From an uncultured Bacteroidales bacterium (GTDB lineage: Bacteria; Bacteroidota; Bacteroidia; Bacteroidales; Paludibacteraceae): a stretch of 64,000 nt of DNA. The notes beneath the pieces were generated by a model, which had not been told where the DNA came from, did no database searches, and was given only the letters and a program-made list of their open reading frames with translations. The position numbers were made by a program, and so were the translations under genes. Below, piece after piece: positions 50,549 to 59,987 of this stretch. The stretch is from the NCBI GenBank assembly GCA_903911085.1, contig CAIWCC010000241.1:24557-88556 (forward strand), read 5' to 3'. Each line of letters opens with the position of its first letter. Position 1 is the first letter of the stretch.

Positions 50549-52612
50549 ATGAAAACTTATAAATTCAACTTAGCTCTTGCTGTAGTTACTTCATTTTTTC
50601 TTACATCTTGTTTAGATGAAAAAAATAATGATATTAACAATACAAGCAATTTTTCGTCATTTGATTTCAAGACAACGAAAGAGTACAATGTGTCGGTCAC
50701 TACGTTGAATAATGAAAACCAACCCTTCAATAAAGTTTTGGTGAAATTATTTACTCGGAATCCTTTGGATTCAGTAGGTAATTTAAAGGCGGATTATATG
50801 GATTACCTTATTTTTAAAGGAAATACCAATGAAAATGGAGAACTAAATTGTAGAATTTCACCCGCTACAACAGTTGATAGTTTAAGCGTTTTAGTAGAAC
50901 ATATAGGATTGCCTACTTTGCAAACAGTTAAACTTGTTGGAACAAATGTTAATATTCGAATTGGTGGACAAACTCAAGCTGTAAAACAAGCATCTAAAAT
51001 TGGACTTTATAAAGTTGTGACACCGCAAACACCAAATGCAAGTGGTTTCTACGTTTTAGGAGATTGGAACTCATTGGGTGTGCCAAATTATCTTTCTGCA
51101 AATGACGTAATCTCTAATTCACTGCTAGCAGATATTAATGCTTCATTACCTGAATACAAACCATTGACAACTACTCATCCACAATATCTGGAAGATACAA
51201 ACGATGGAAGTGTTAAGCTTTATGAGGACGCTGAAGTATGGGTTACTTTTGTTCATGAAGGTGCAGGTTGGTCAAATGCATTAGCATACTATACTTATCC
51301 AAATGGAAATCCCCCAGCAACCGCTGATGCAATAACCGACAAAACAATAATTTTTCCAAACTTTTCATTTGTAAATTTGGGTGGTGGTTTAGTTTCTGGA
51401 AACAAAGTACAATTACAGTATTTAGACCCAGTAACAAAACAATATACAACTAGATTTCCTAAAGGAACTACAGTAGCTTGGATACTTAGAGCACAAGGAT
51501 GGAGTAGTTCTTCACATCAAGTTGTAGCTGGTTTATGTACTCATTATTCTGATTCTCGTTTTAACAGTGAAAGTGATTCAAAATTAAAAAAACACAATGT
51601 TGTGTTAAACGATGCAGCAAGAAAGTTATTATTGATTGGTTTTGAAGATATGCGCCGCGACAATGGAGCTGACAATGATTTTAACGATGCTGTTTATTAT
51701 GCAAGTGTGAATCCTTACACAGCAATAGATGAAAAACAATACAAAGTTATTGATAAACCTGTTGATACAGATGGAGATGGTGTTACAGATGTAAATGATG
51801 AATATCCAAACGATCCAACAAGAGCATACAATAATTATTATCCAGCTAAAGGTCAAACAGGAACATTAGCTTTCGAAGATTTATGGCCATCTAAGGGCGA
51901 TTATGATTTTAATGATATGATAGTAGATTATAATTATAATCAAATAACAAATGGTGCTAATCAAGTAGTTGCTTTTAATGCCGAACTATCCCTAAGAGCC
52001 AAAGGCGCTCATTATACAAATGCTTTCGGAATACAATTTAACACAAATCCCGAAAATGTAAAATCAATTACTGGACAGCATATTACTAATGGATATCTAA
52101 ATATTGGATCAAACGGCACCGAAAATAACCAAAGCAAGGCAGTAGTTATTGTTTACGATAATGCTTATGATTTATTGAAAACTTATAATACTATTATTGG
52201 TCAAACATATTATACTCCAAAAACAATAAAATTAAATATTGAATTTTCATCACCTATAGATCCAATTGTTTTTGGTACTGCACCATACAATCCATTCATT
52301 ATTATTGACAAAAACAGAGGCAAGGAAGTTCATTTACCAACCTTACCACCAACTGATTTAGCCGATAAAAACTTGTTAGGAACAAAAGATGATAATTCAA
52401 ATATTGCTCTTGGAAAATATTATATGTCTGACAAATACTTGCCATGGGCAATTAACATACCTATCACCTTTGACTACCCTGCCGAGAATGAAGATATAAC
52501 CAAAGCATTCCTCAACTTTAACAAATGGGCTGAAAGTAATGGAGCTACCAATACCGATTGGTATGTAAATAAAGCTGGCTATAGAGATAACAGCAAGATA
52601 TTTATAAAATAA
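50549..52612 (+). CDS. LruC domain (DUF4842) + DUF4114-like lipoprotein, paralog 1
   Basis: Lipobox FFLTSC; DTDGDGVTDVNDEYPNDPTRAYNNYYPA calcium-type motif; LAFEDLWPSKGDYDFNDMIVDYNYNQITNGAN. Confidence 0.9.
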   Translation: MKTYKFNLALAVVTSFFLTSCLDEKNNDINNTSNFSSFDFKTTKEYNVSVTTLNNENQPFNKVLVKLFTRNPLDSVGNLKADYMDYLIFKGNTNENGELNCRISPATTVDSLSVLVEHIGLPTLQTVKLVGTNVNIRIGGQTQAVKQASKIGLYKVVTPQTPNASGFYVLGDWNSLGVPNYLSANDVISNSLLADINASLPEYKPLTTTHPQYLEDTNDGSVKLYEDAEVWVTFVHEGAGWSNALAYYTYPNGNPPATADAITDKTIIFPNFSFVNLGGGLVSGNKVQLQYLDPVTKQYTTRFPKGTTVAWILRAQGWSSSSHQVVAGLCTHYSDSRFNSESDSKLKKHNVVLNDAARKLLLIGFEDMRRDNGADNDFNDAVYYASVNPYTAIDEKQYKVIDKPVDTDGDGVTDVNDEYPNDPTRAYNNYYPAKGQTGTLAFEDLWPSKGDYDFNDMIVDYNYNQITNGANQVVAFNAELSLRAKGAHYTNAFGIQFNTNPENVKSITGQHITNGYLNIGSNGTENNQSKAVVIVYDNAYDLLKTYNTIIGQTYYTPKTIKLNIEFSSPIDPIVFGTAPYNPFIIIDKNRGKEVHLPTLPPTDLADKNLLGTKDDNSNIALGKYYMSDKYLPWAINIPITFDYPAENEDITKAFLNFNKWAESNGATNTDWYVNKAGYRDNSKIFIK

Positions 52613-52616
52613 TTCA

Positions 52617-52664
52617 ATTTTGAATAATTGCTTGTAATACAAATTTCAAGCAATTATTCAAAAT
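52617..52664 (+). terminator. 18-bp perfect hairpin after LruC gene 1
   Basis: attttgaataattgcttg (52617-52634)/caagcaattattcaaaat (52647-52664). Confidence 0.7.
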
Positions 52665-52670
52665 AAAGAA

Positions 52671-52705
52671 ACTTCATTTTCGAACATCAATCTTCATTTT
52701 CGAAG
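52671..52705 (+). promoter_or_regulatory. Two tandem candidate UAS sites upstream of LruC gene 2
   Basis: acttcattttcgaaca (52671-52686) and tcttcattttcgaag (52691-52705), 20 bp apart; the distal site is 91 bp upstream of the -24 box. Confidence 0.65.
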
Positions 52706-52761
52706 TAAATACAAAACACTCAATACACGCTATATTAATGATATATATACACTTACAAAAG

Positions 52762-52777
52762 CGGCACGATAATTGTT
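52762..52777 (+). promoter_or_regulatory. Sigma-54 -24/-12 promoter, LruC gene 2
   Basis: CGGCACGATAATTGTT; GGCACG-N4-TTG, near-consensus. Confidence 0.8.
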
Positions 52778-52813
52778 TATATTTTATACTAAATAAATAC
52801 ATAATATATAAAA

Positions 52814-54883
52814 ATGAAACAAATTAAAATTCGTCTACTGATTGCACTTGCTTTAACCCTAACACTTTCATTTTCATCATGTAATGATAAAATTACTGAT
52901 TTCTCACCTAATGACAGTTCATTGAATTTTGATTTCAAAACAATCAAAGAAGTTAATGTTTCGATTTCAACATTGAACAACAACAATGAACCATTGCCTG
53001 GAGTATATGTTGAAATTTACTCACAAAACCCACTAGATGAAAATGGTGGTCTTATAGCTAACAGAACAGATTTTCTTTTACAAAAAGGTTTAACTGATGC
53101 TACGGGTCTACTATCCAGCACAATTGCTCCTGCAACTACAGTTGATAGTTTAGTTGTTCTTGTTAACCAAATAGGTTTACAAAGTTATCATTCTGTAAAA
53201 TTAACTTCAAATAATATTAAACTGACAATAGGAGGCAATAATGCCCAAAGCAAAGTAAAATATAAAGCAGTGGCTTCAACTTCTGCTATTATACCACCAG
53301 TATCGAATGTTGATGATTTTTTTGTACTTGGAGGATGGAATAAATCAGGCGTTCCAAATTACCTACTTGCTGATGATTTGATTAGCAATGACTTTTTAGT
53401 TGATGTAAATGCCTCGTTACCTGAACGAGTTGAATTATCAACTTCACATCCAGAATACTTAAACAGTTCTGATAATGGTAACTTAGTGCTTGACAAAGAT
53501 GCAGAAGTTTGGGTAACATTTGTACACGAAGGTGCTGGTTATTTGAATACATTGGCATACTACACATATCCTAACGGAAACGCCCCTAAAAAAAGTAAAG
53601 ATATTACCGACAAAACTATCATTTTTCCTAATGCATCTTTTTCTGGTTCAGGCGGTGGAATGAATTCAGGGAATAAAGTTCAATTATTTTACTACAATCC
53701 AACTAAAAAGTCTTATACAAATATCTTTCCAGCTGGTACTACAGTTAGCTGGATAATAAGATCAAATGGTTGGACAGGTTCTGCAGTAGGAACTGGATAT
53801 AACAATTTTTATTCTGACAAAAATTTAAATCCCGAAAAAAATACTGAAAACCAAAAGCACAATGTTGTTCTTAAGGATTTGAGTCGTCAAATCTACCTTG
53901 TAGGATTTGAAGATTTGAATCGTGAAACTGGTAATTCAGACAACGATTTCAATGATGTGGTAATTTATGCAACAGTAACTCCATTCGACGCTGTTAATGA
54001 ATCATTATATAAAGCTGTTGATTCAAAAATTAAAGACAAAGATAATGATGGTGTTCCAGATGATAAAGATGAATATCCGGAAGACAAATCAAGAGCTTTT
54101 AACAATTATTATCCTGCTAAAAGTCAAACAGGAACATTAGCATTCGAAGATTTATGGCCATCTAAAGGTGATTATGATTTCAATGATATGATAGTAGATT
54201 ATAATTATAATCAAATAACAAATGGTGCTAATAAAGTAGTAGCTGTATATGCTGAACTAACTCCACGAGCTAAAGGTGCTCATTATTCCAATGCATTCGG
54301 GATAGAATTTAACACCACTCCAGAGAATGTAAAATCGGTTACTGGTCAGTCTATTACAAACGGATACCTTAATATTGGATCTAACGGAACCGAAAACAAC
54401 CAAAGCAAAGCTGTAGTTATTGCTTTCGATAATGCATATGATTTCTTGAAAACTTATAATACAATAATTGGACAAACATATTATACTCCAAAAACATTAA
54501 AAATCAATATTGAATTTGTAACACCAATAGATCCAATTGCATTTGGATCAGCACCTTACAATCCATTTATAATTATAAATAAAACAAGAGGAAAAGAAGT
54601 GCATTTACCAACATTAGCTCCTACAAGTTTAGCTGATTTAAGTTTACTTGGCACTGTAGATGACAATTCAAATATTGCTCTAGGAAAGTATTATACATCA
54701 GACAAATATCTGCCTTGGGCAATAAATATACCAGTGACTTTTGATTATCCAGCTGAAAAAGAAGATATTAGAAAAGCATTTTTATTCTTCAACAAATGGT
54801 CAGAAAGCAAAGGTCTTACTAACAAAGATTGGTATGTAAACAAAGATGGTTTTAGAGACCTTACAAAAATTTACCACAAATAA
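52814..54883 (+). CDS. LruC domain (DUF4842) + DUF4114-like lipoprotein, paralog 2
   Basis: Lipobox LSFSSC; LAFEDLWPSKGDYDFNDMIVDYNYNQITNGAN; KDNDGVPDDKDEYPEDKSRAFNNYYPA. Confidence 0.9.
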   Translation: MKQIKIRLLIALALTLTLSFSSCNDKITDFSPNDSSLNFDFKTIKEVNVSISTLNNNNEPLPGVYVEIYSQNPLDENGGLIANRTDFLLQKGLTDATGLLSSTIAPATTVDSLVVLVNQIGLQSYHSVKLTSNNIKLTIGGNNAQSKVKYKAVASTSAIIPPVSNVDDFFVLGGWNKSGVPNYLLADDLISNDFLVDVNASLPERVELSTSHPEYLNSSDNGNLVLDKDAEVWVTFVHEGAGYLNTLAYYTYPNGNAPKKSKDITDKTIIFPNASFSGSGGGMNSGNKVQLFYYNPTKKSYTNIFPAGTTVSWIIRSNGWTGSAVGTGYNNFYSDKNLNPEKNTENQKHNVVLKDLSRQIYLVGFEDLNRETGNSDNDFNDVVIYATVTPFDAVNESLYKAVDSKIKDKDNDGVPDDKDEYPEDKSRAFNNYYPAKSQTGTLAFEDLWPSKGDYDFNDMIVDYNYNQITNGANKVVAVYAELTPRAKGAHYSNAFGIEFNTTPENVKSVTGQSITNGYLNIGSNGTENNQSKAVVIAFDNAYDFLKTYNTIIGQTYYTPKTLKINIEFVTPIDPIAFGSAPYNPFIIINKTRGKEVHLPTLAPTSLADLSLLGTVDDNSNIALGKYYTSDKYLPWAINIPVTFDYPAEKEDIRKAFLFFNKWSESKGLTNKDWYVNKDGFRDLTKIYHK

Positions 54884-54934
54884 TAATATTAGCATTTCAT
54901 ACTAAACATTTTTATTTGTTTTGGGTTTAATAAG

Positions 54935-54968
54935 AATCAGGTGTATATTTCAAAATATACACCTGATT
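54935..54968 (+). terminator. 16-bp hairpin with T-rich tail after LruC gene 2
   Basis: aatcaggtgtatattt-ca-aaatatacacctgatt followed by ttatttttagc. Confidence 0.8.
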
Positions 54969-55268
54969 TTATTTTTAGCTAATATTTTGTAGTTTCGAAA
55001 CTCACGAAAAGGTTGAAATAAATATTATGATACCAATAATGAAAGTTTAGAATCTCAAGATATATCAGGGAAACAAAAAGTTTATGTACTGTTTTCTAAT
55101 TTCTTTCCACAAAGTGAAATTTTAAATTGACTTAATATCAAAGTTGACTTTTGGCTAAAATGCTCATGTGTTTTAAAAATTAAATAAGCATATTTACCAA
55201 ATTAACATTAAAATCAAAAAAATATTATTACAAAACACACAATTGAATTAAGCTTAATTAAACTACTA

Positions 55269-55284
55269 TCTTCGTTTTCGAACA
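55269..55284 (+). promoter_or_regulatory. Candidate UAS site upstream of LruC gene 3
   Basis: tcttcgttttcgaaca, 92 bp upstream of the -24 box. Confidence 0.6.
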
Positions 55285-55360
55285 AACCTCTTTATTTATA
55301 AATAATAATCAACCGACTCAAAATAAGGTACACACTTAATTATCTTACACTTACAACTTA

Positions 55361-55376
55361 TGGCATATAAATTGTT
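55361..55376 (+). promoter_or_regulatory. Sigma-54 -24/-12 promoter, LruC gene 3
   Basis: TGGCATATAAATTGTT; GG and TTG at consensus spacing. Confidence 0.75.
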
Positions 55377-55414
55377 TTAGATTGAGAAATATACACCAAA
55401 TAAAATAATCGAAA

Positions 55415-57496
55415 ATGAAAAAATTAAATCTCAAATTATTTTTTGTTGTTTTTACTATCTTATCGTTTTCATCATGCTTAGATGAAAAAATTAGCGATCT
55501 CAACAATGCTAGCACTACCTTGGGTTTTGATTTCAAAACCACTAAAGAATTCAATGTATCATTAACTACCCAGAACAATGAAAATCAAACCATTGGTGGT
55601 GTTTATGTAAAACTTTACTCACAAAACCCTCTTACAGAGAGTGGACTACTAAAAGACGACAGTGAAAACTTCCTTGTTTTCAAAGGCTTAACTGACTCAA
55701 ATGGAAATATTGCAACTAAAATTGCTTTACCAACTTTTGTAGATAGTTTAAGTGTGCTAATAAACCACATAGGACTACCTAATTATCAAATTGTAAAACT
55801 AAATGGTGGTAATATTAATGTGATAGTTGGTGGATCGTCTGTACAAAAAACTAAAACCAATGTTAGTCGATCTAAAGCACCAAATTCTGGCATGTGGTGG
55901 ATTAGTGATTTTTGGAAAGTAAATGATTTCTATGCCTTTTCAAATTGGAATAGCTTAGGAGTACCTAACAATTTAGAAGCAACAAATGATGTTATATCAA
56001 ACCAATTGTTGGCCGACGTAAATGCTACATTACCTGAGCGAATTAAATTAACGGTTTCACATCCCGAATATTTAACAAGCCAAGATGATGGAAGTATTGT
56101 ACTTATAGAAGATGCTGAAGTTTGGGTTACTTTTGTACATGAAGGAGCTGGATTTTCTAACACATTAGCATATTACACACATACCAATGACATGCCACCA
56201 GCTACAAAAGCTGATATTAAATACTCTACTATATCATTCCCAAATGTTTCATTTTTAAATTCAGGTGGCGGTTTGAAATCCGGAAATAAAGTACAATTGC
56301 TCTACTACGATCAAGCTAAGGCTCAATATACAAATGTATTTCCTGCTGGAACTACAGTGGCATGGATGTTTAGAGCTAATGGTTGGGACAGTGGTTCGGC
56401 AACTGTAAAAAATGGTTTATATAATTTTTATTCTGATAAACGTTTTAATCCAGAAGCCGATTTAACTTTAAAGAAACACAGCGTAATTCTAAAAGATGAT
56501 GATCGTAAATTACTTTTAATTGGATTCGAAGATTTGCGCAGAGACCAAAGTTCAGATGAAGACTTTAATGATGGTGTTTTTTATGCTACAGTAACTCCAT
56601 ACACTGCAGTAAAAAATGGAATTTACAAGAAAATTGATACACCAAATGATACCGATAAAGATGGCGTAAGTGATGTTATTGATGAGTATCCTACCGATCC
56701 AACTAGAGCATATAATAATTACTATCCTGCAAAAGGTCTTACAGGTACGTTGGCATTCGAAGATTTATGGCCATCAAAAGGAGATTATGATTTCAATGAT
56801 ATGATTGTTGATTATAATTTTAATCAAATAACAAATGGTGCAAATAAAATTGTAGCCATAAATTCAGAACTAACTCTTAGAGCCAAAGGAGCTCATTACT
56901 CAAATGGATTCGGTATAGAGTTTAACACTACACCTGAAAATGTAAAATCAATTACAGGTCAAAAAATTACAAATGGGTATCTAAGTGTTAATTCAAATGG
57001 AACTGAAAAAAATCAAAGTAAAGCAGTAGTTATTGCATTTGATAACGCTTATGATTTGCTACCTTCATTCAACACAATTAACGGTCAATCATATTCTACT
57101 CCAAAAACAATAAAAATAAATATTGAATTTACAACACCAATAGATCCTGTTGCATTAGGAACTGCACCTTATAATCCATTTATTATTATTGACAAAACCA
57201 GAGGCAAAGAAGTTCATTTACCTACTTTAGCACCTACAAGTTTAGCGAATTTGAACTTATTTGGAACAAGTGATGACAATTCAAATATTGCTTTAGGAAA
57301 GTACTATATGTCAGATAAATACTTACCTTGGGCTATCAATATACCTGTTACTTTTGATTATCCTGCCGAGAAAGAAGATATTACAAAAGCATTTCTAAAT
57401 TTTAACAAATGGGTTGAAACTAAAGGTATCTCAAACACCGATTGGTACATAAATAAAGCAGGATATAGAGACAATTCAAAAATATTTAGTAAATAA
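55415..57496 (+). CDS. LruC domain (DUF4842) + DUF4114-like lipoprotein, paralog 3
   Basis: Lipobox LSFSSC; DTDKDGVSDVIDEYPTDPTRAYNNYYPA; LAFEDLWPSKGDYDFNDMIVDYNFNQITNGAN. Confidence 0.9.
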   Translation: MKKLNLKLFFVVFTILSFSSCLDEKISDLNNASTTLGFDFKTTKEFNVSLTTQNNENQTIGGVYVKLYSQNPLTESGLLKDDSENFLVFKGLTDSNGNIATKIALPTFVDSLSVLINHIGLPNYQIVKLNGGNINVIVGGSSVQKTKTNVSRSKAPNSGMWWISDFWKVNDFYAFSNWNSLGVPNNLEATNDVISNQLLADVNATLPERIKLTVSHPEYLTSQDDGSIVLIEDAEVWVTFVHEGAGFSNTLAYYTHTNDMPPATKADIKYSTISFPNVSFLNSGGGLKSGNKVQLLYYDQAKAQYTNVFPAGTTVAWMFRANGWDSGSATVKNGLYNFYSDKRFNPEADLTLKKHSVILKDDDRKLLLIGFEDLRRDQSSDEDFNDGVFYATVTPYTAVKNGIYKKIDTPNDTDKDGVSDVIDEYPTDPTRAYNNYYPAKGLTGTLAFEDLWPSKGDYDFNDMIVDYNFNQITNGANKIVAINSELTLRAKGAHYSNGFGIEFNTTPENVKSITGQKITNGYLSVNSNGTEKNQSKAVVIAFDNAYDLLPSFNTINGQSYSTPKTIKINIEFTTPIDPVALGTAPYNPFIIIDKTRGKEVHLPTLAPTSLANLNLFGTSDDNSNIALGKYYMSDKYLPWAINIPVTFDYPAEKEDITKAFLNFNKWVETKGISNTDWYINKAGYRDNSKIFSK

Positions 57497-57557
57497 AATA
57501 CACAAATAGTATAAACTTCAAAATAAATTATTATTTTTGAGCGTTTATTTCAAAAAC

Positions 57558-57593
57558 ATGTCAGATGTACAAGTCAAAATGTACATCTGACAT
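57558..57593 (+). terminator. 14-bp perfect hairpin after LruC gene 3
   Basis: atgtcagatgtaca-agtcaaaa-tgtacatctgacat; no clear T tract follows, so an operator is possible. Confidence 0.55.
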
Positions 57594-57637
57594 TAACTGT
57601 ATAAATTAAAGTACTAACTAGTTAAAAAATGACACAA

Positions 57638-58009
57638 ATGAAAAAGAAAATTTTAATCGTCGATGACAAATCTGAATTTCGCAGATTAACAAAAGCAATT
57701 TTAATAAATAAATATGATGTCGAAAGCGCCGAGAATGGCGTTGATGCCTTATCATTACTTCAAAATGGATATATTCCTGATTTAATAGTTAGTGATTTGA
57801 TGATGCCCGAACTAGGTGGTAAAGGTCTGGTGGAACAACTTAAAACTAGTGGAGCTTTTAAAAACATACCAGTAATAATACTTTCAAGTATCGATAAAAG
57901 TTCGGAAAAAATTCAACTAATAAATTTAGGTGCTAGCGACTATCTCGAAAAACCATACAACCCCTCTGAATTACTTGCGCGCATCGAAAACCTACTCAAA
58001 AACAGATAA
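57638..58009 (+). CDS. Single-domain response regulator (REC)
   Basis: KKKILIVDDKSEFRRLTKAIL...PDLIVSDLMMPELGGKGLV...VIILSSIDKSS...LEKPYNPSELLARI. Confidence 0.92.
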   Translation: MKKKILIVDDKSEFRRLTKAILINKYDVESAENGVDALSLLQNGYIPDLIVSDLMMPELGGKGLVEQLKTSGAFKNIPVIILSSIDKSSEKIQLINLGASDYLEKPYNPSELLARIENLLKNR

Positions 58010-58096
58010 TTATCATTCAACCTATTCTTTTTAAAATTGATTTTTTCTTAACTTTCCGATCATCAAGTTTAATTTTACTCTAAAACAATTTAATAC

Positions 58097-59212
58097 ATGG
58101 AATATAAAGGAATTTACATTGGAAGTAACATCGATTTGTTCAACAAACTAACAAAAGAGAATAATCTAATCAGTTTTATTTTGACCAGTCAAACAATGGA
58201 TGTTGTAGAAAAAGCGGATGAAATTGATCTTGTAATTTATGAAGAGTCAGATAAGATTAATGATTTATTAATCATTCAAAACCTTAAAGAAAGTCTTACA
58301 AAAAATAAAGTTGTGATTTTCGTTATTAGCAATTCAGCCAATGTTATAGATTATATTAATTCTGGGGTTCATGACGTTTTTGATATTAATGTCAATTCGC
58401 AAAATATCACTACTCGCTTTGAATTTGTAAAGAACCATATTGATACACTTGAAGGCAAAAAAACAGATATTCTACACACGTTCAAACTTCCAATTTGGAA
58501 AAGAACATTTGATATATTATTCTCTGGTACTGTACTATTGGTTTTATTACCATTTTTTATAATTATTGCAATCCTAATTCGTTTAGAATCAAAAGGTAAA
58601 GTTTATTATGCTTCCCCAAGAGTTGGAACAGGTTATCAAATATTTGGATTTTTAAAATTCAGAAGTATGTACACTGATTCTGACAAAAAAGTAGACAGTA
58701 TGATGAAAAATAATCAGTATACTAATACGGCAACTGATAGTAGAGAATTTGATGATTTACATGATAGTGGACCTGTGTTAATTGATGATGATGGATTTGT
58801 GCGTGAAGGTAAAATTAAGCACCAAAAAGCGTTGAAACGCGAAAATGCTTTTTTTAAAGTAGCTAATGATCCAAGAATAACCAAAGTTGGCAGATTATTG
58901 CGCAATACAAGCATTGACGAATTACCTCAATTTATAAATGTATTGAAGGGCGATATGTCAATTGTTGGAAATAGACCATTACCATTATACGAAGCCGAAT
59001 TAATTACAACTGACCAATGGGCAAAACGCTTTTTGGCACCTTCTGGAATTACTGGACTTTGGCAAGTTACCAAGCGAGGTGGAGCAAACGTAATGTCGGC
59101 TGATGAACGGAAGCAGCTTGATATAGAATATGCTGAAAATTTTTCATTTTGGTATGATATAAAAATACTACTCAAAACCATTCCTGCCATGCTTCAACAT
59201 GAAAATGTTTAA
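58097..59212 (+). CDS. Initiating sugar transferase (bacterial sugar transferase/PGT family) with N-terminal receiver-like domain
   Basis: KRTFDILFSGTVLLVLLPFFIIIAILIRLESKGKVYYASPRVGTGYQIFGFLKFRSMY ... RITKVGRLLRNTSIDELPQFINVLKGDMSIVGNRPLPLYEAE...APSGITGLWQV; about 115 aa N-terminal domain with receiver-like beta/alpha pattern. Confidence 0.93.
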   Translation: MEYKGIYIGSNIDLFNKLTKENNLISFILTSQTMDVVEKADEIDLVIYEESDKINDLLIIQNLKESLTKNKVVIFVISNSANVIDYINSGVHDVFDINVNSQNITTRFEFVKNHIDTLEGKKTDILHTFKLPIWKRTFDILFSGTVLLVLLPFFIIIAILIRLESKGKVYYASPRVGTGYQIFGFLKFRSMYTDSDKKVDSMMKNNQYTNTATDSREFDDLHDSGPVLIDDDGFVREGKIKHQKALKRENAFFKVANDPRITKVGRLLRNTSIDELPQFINVLKGDMSIVGNRPLPLYEAELITTDQWAKRFLAPSGITGLWQVTKRGGANVMSADERKQLDIEYAENFSFWYDIKILLKTIPAMLQHENV

Positions 59213-59987
59213 TCAAAATTACAATATGTATAGATTAATAATTGCTTTTTTTTTACTTGTAGCAATTACATTCTCGGTTAAAAGCCAAGAAAAGAAAATT
59301 ACTACACAAAAAACCGATTCGGCAGAACTCAAATCAATTAAGTACGAATTACCAGATTTAAATGTATTCATAGAATCTGCTTTAAAAAATTCCCCGTTAC
59401 TTAAAATAAATGAAAAAGAATTAGGAAAAATACTCGAAGAAATTAAAATGCAAAAAAAATCTTGGATGGATCTTATCCAAATAGATGCAAATACGAAATA
59501 TGGATTATATAACCAATTAGCAATCAATGATCCTGTTTCTTCCGATGCTTCAGAGGTTGCTGTTCAATCAAATAAAACACAGTTAAATTATTTTGCAGGT
59601 ATTACAATAAAAATACCTTTGTCAAACTTTACAAATCAAAAAAATAAGCTTAAAGTTTTAAATTATAGCGTTCAAGAGTCTGAAATAAAAAAAGATCAAA
59701 TAAAAAATGACTTAACTCTTATTGTTATAGACGAATATTTTAAATTTAAAAACTTTAGCGAAGTGTTAGATTTGGTTCAAAATGATTTGCAAACGATGAA
59801 AATCAAGTATTTAAAAAGTGTTAAAGAAGTTGAAAATGGAGTTCTAAACTTTTCAGACTTTGCAATTATATCTGCTTCATATTCTAAAGCTCAAGAAAGT
59901 TTTTCGAAATCTAAAAATGAGTATTATGCTCAATTTTATAAACTTCAAATCCTTACAGGGATTAACATACAACAATCTACTAAATGA
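59199..59987 (+). CDS. Short TolC-family-like outer membrane protein
   Basis: Signal peptide YRLIIAFFLLVAITFSVKSQ; LNVFIESALKNSPLLKINEKELGKILEEIKMQKKSWMDLIQIDANTKYG typical of TolC; only about half normal length. Confidence 0.7.
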   Translation: MKMFNQNYNMYRLIIAFFLLVAITFSVKSQEKKITTQKTDSAELKSIKYELPDLNVFIESALKNSPLLKINEKELGKILEEIKMQKKSWMDLIQIDANTKYGLYNQLAINDPVSSDASEVAVQSNKTQLNYFAGITIKIPLSNFTNQKNKLKVLNYSVQESEIKKDQIKNDLTLIVIDEYFKFKNFSEVLDLVQNDLQTMKIKYLKSVKEVENGVLNFSDFAIISASYSKAQESFSKSKNEYYAQFYKLQILTGINIQQSTK

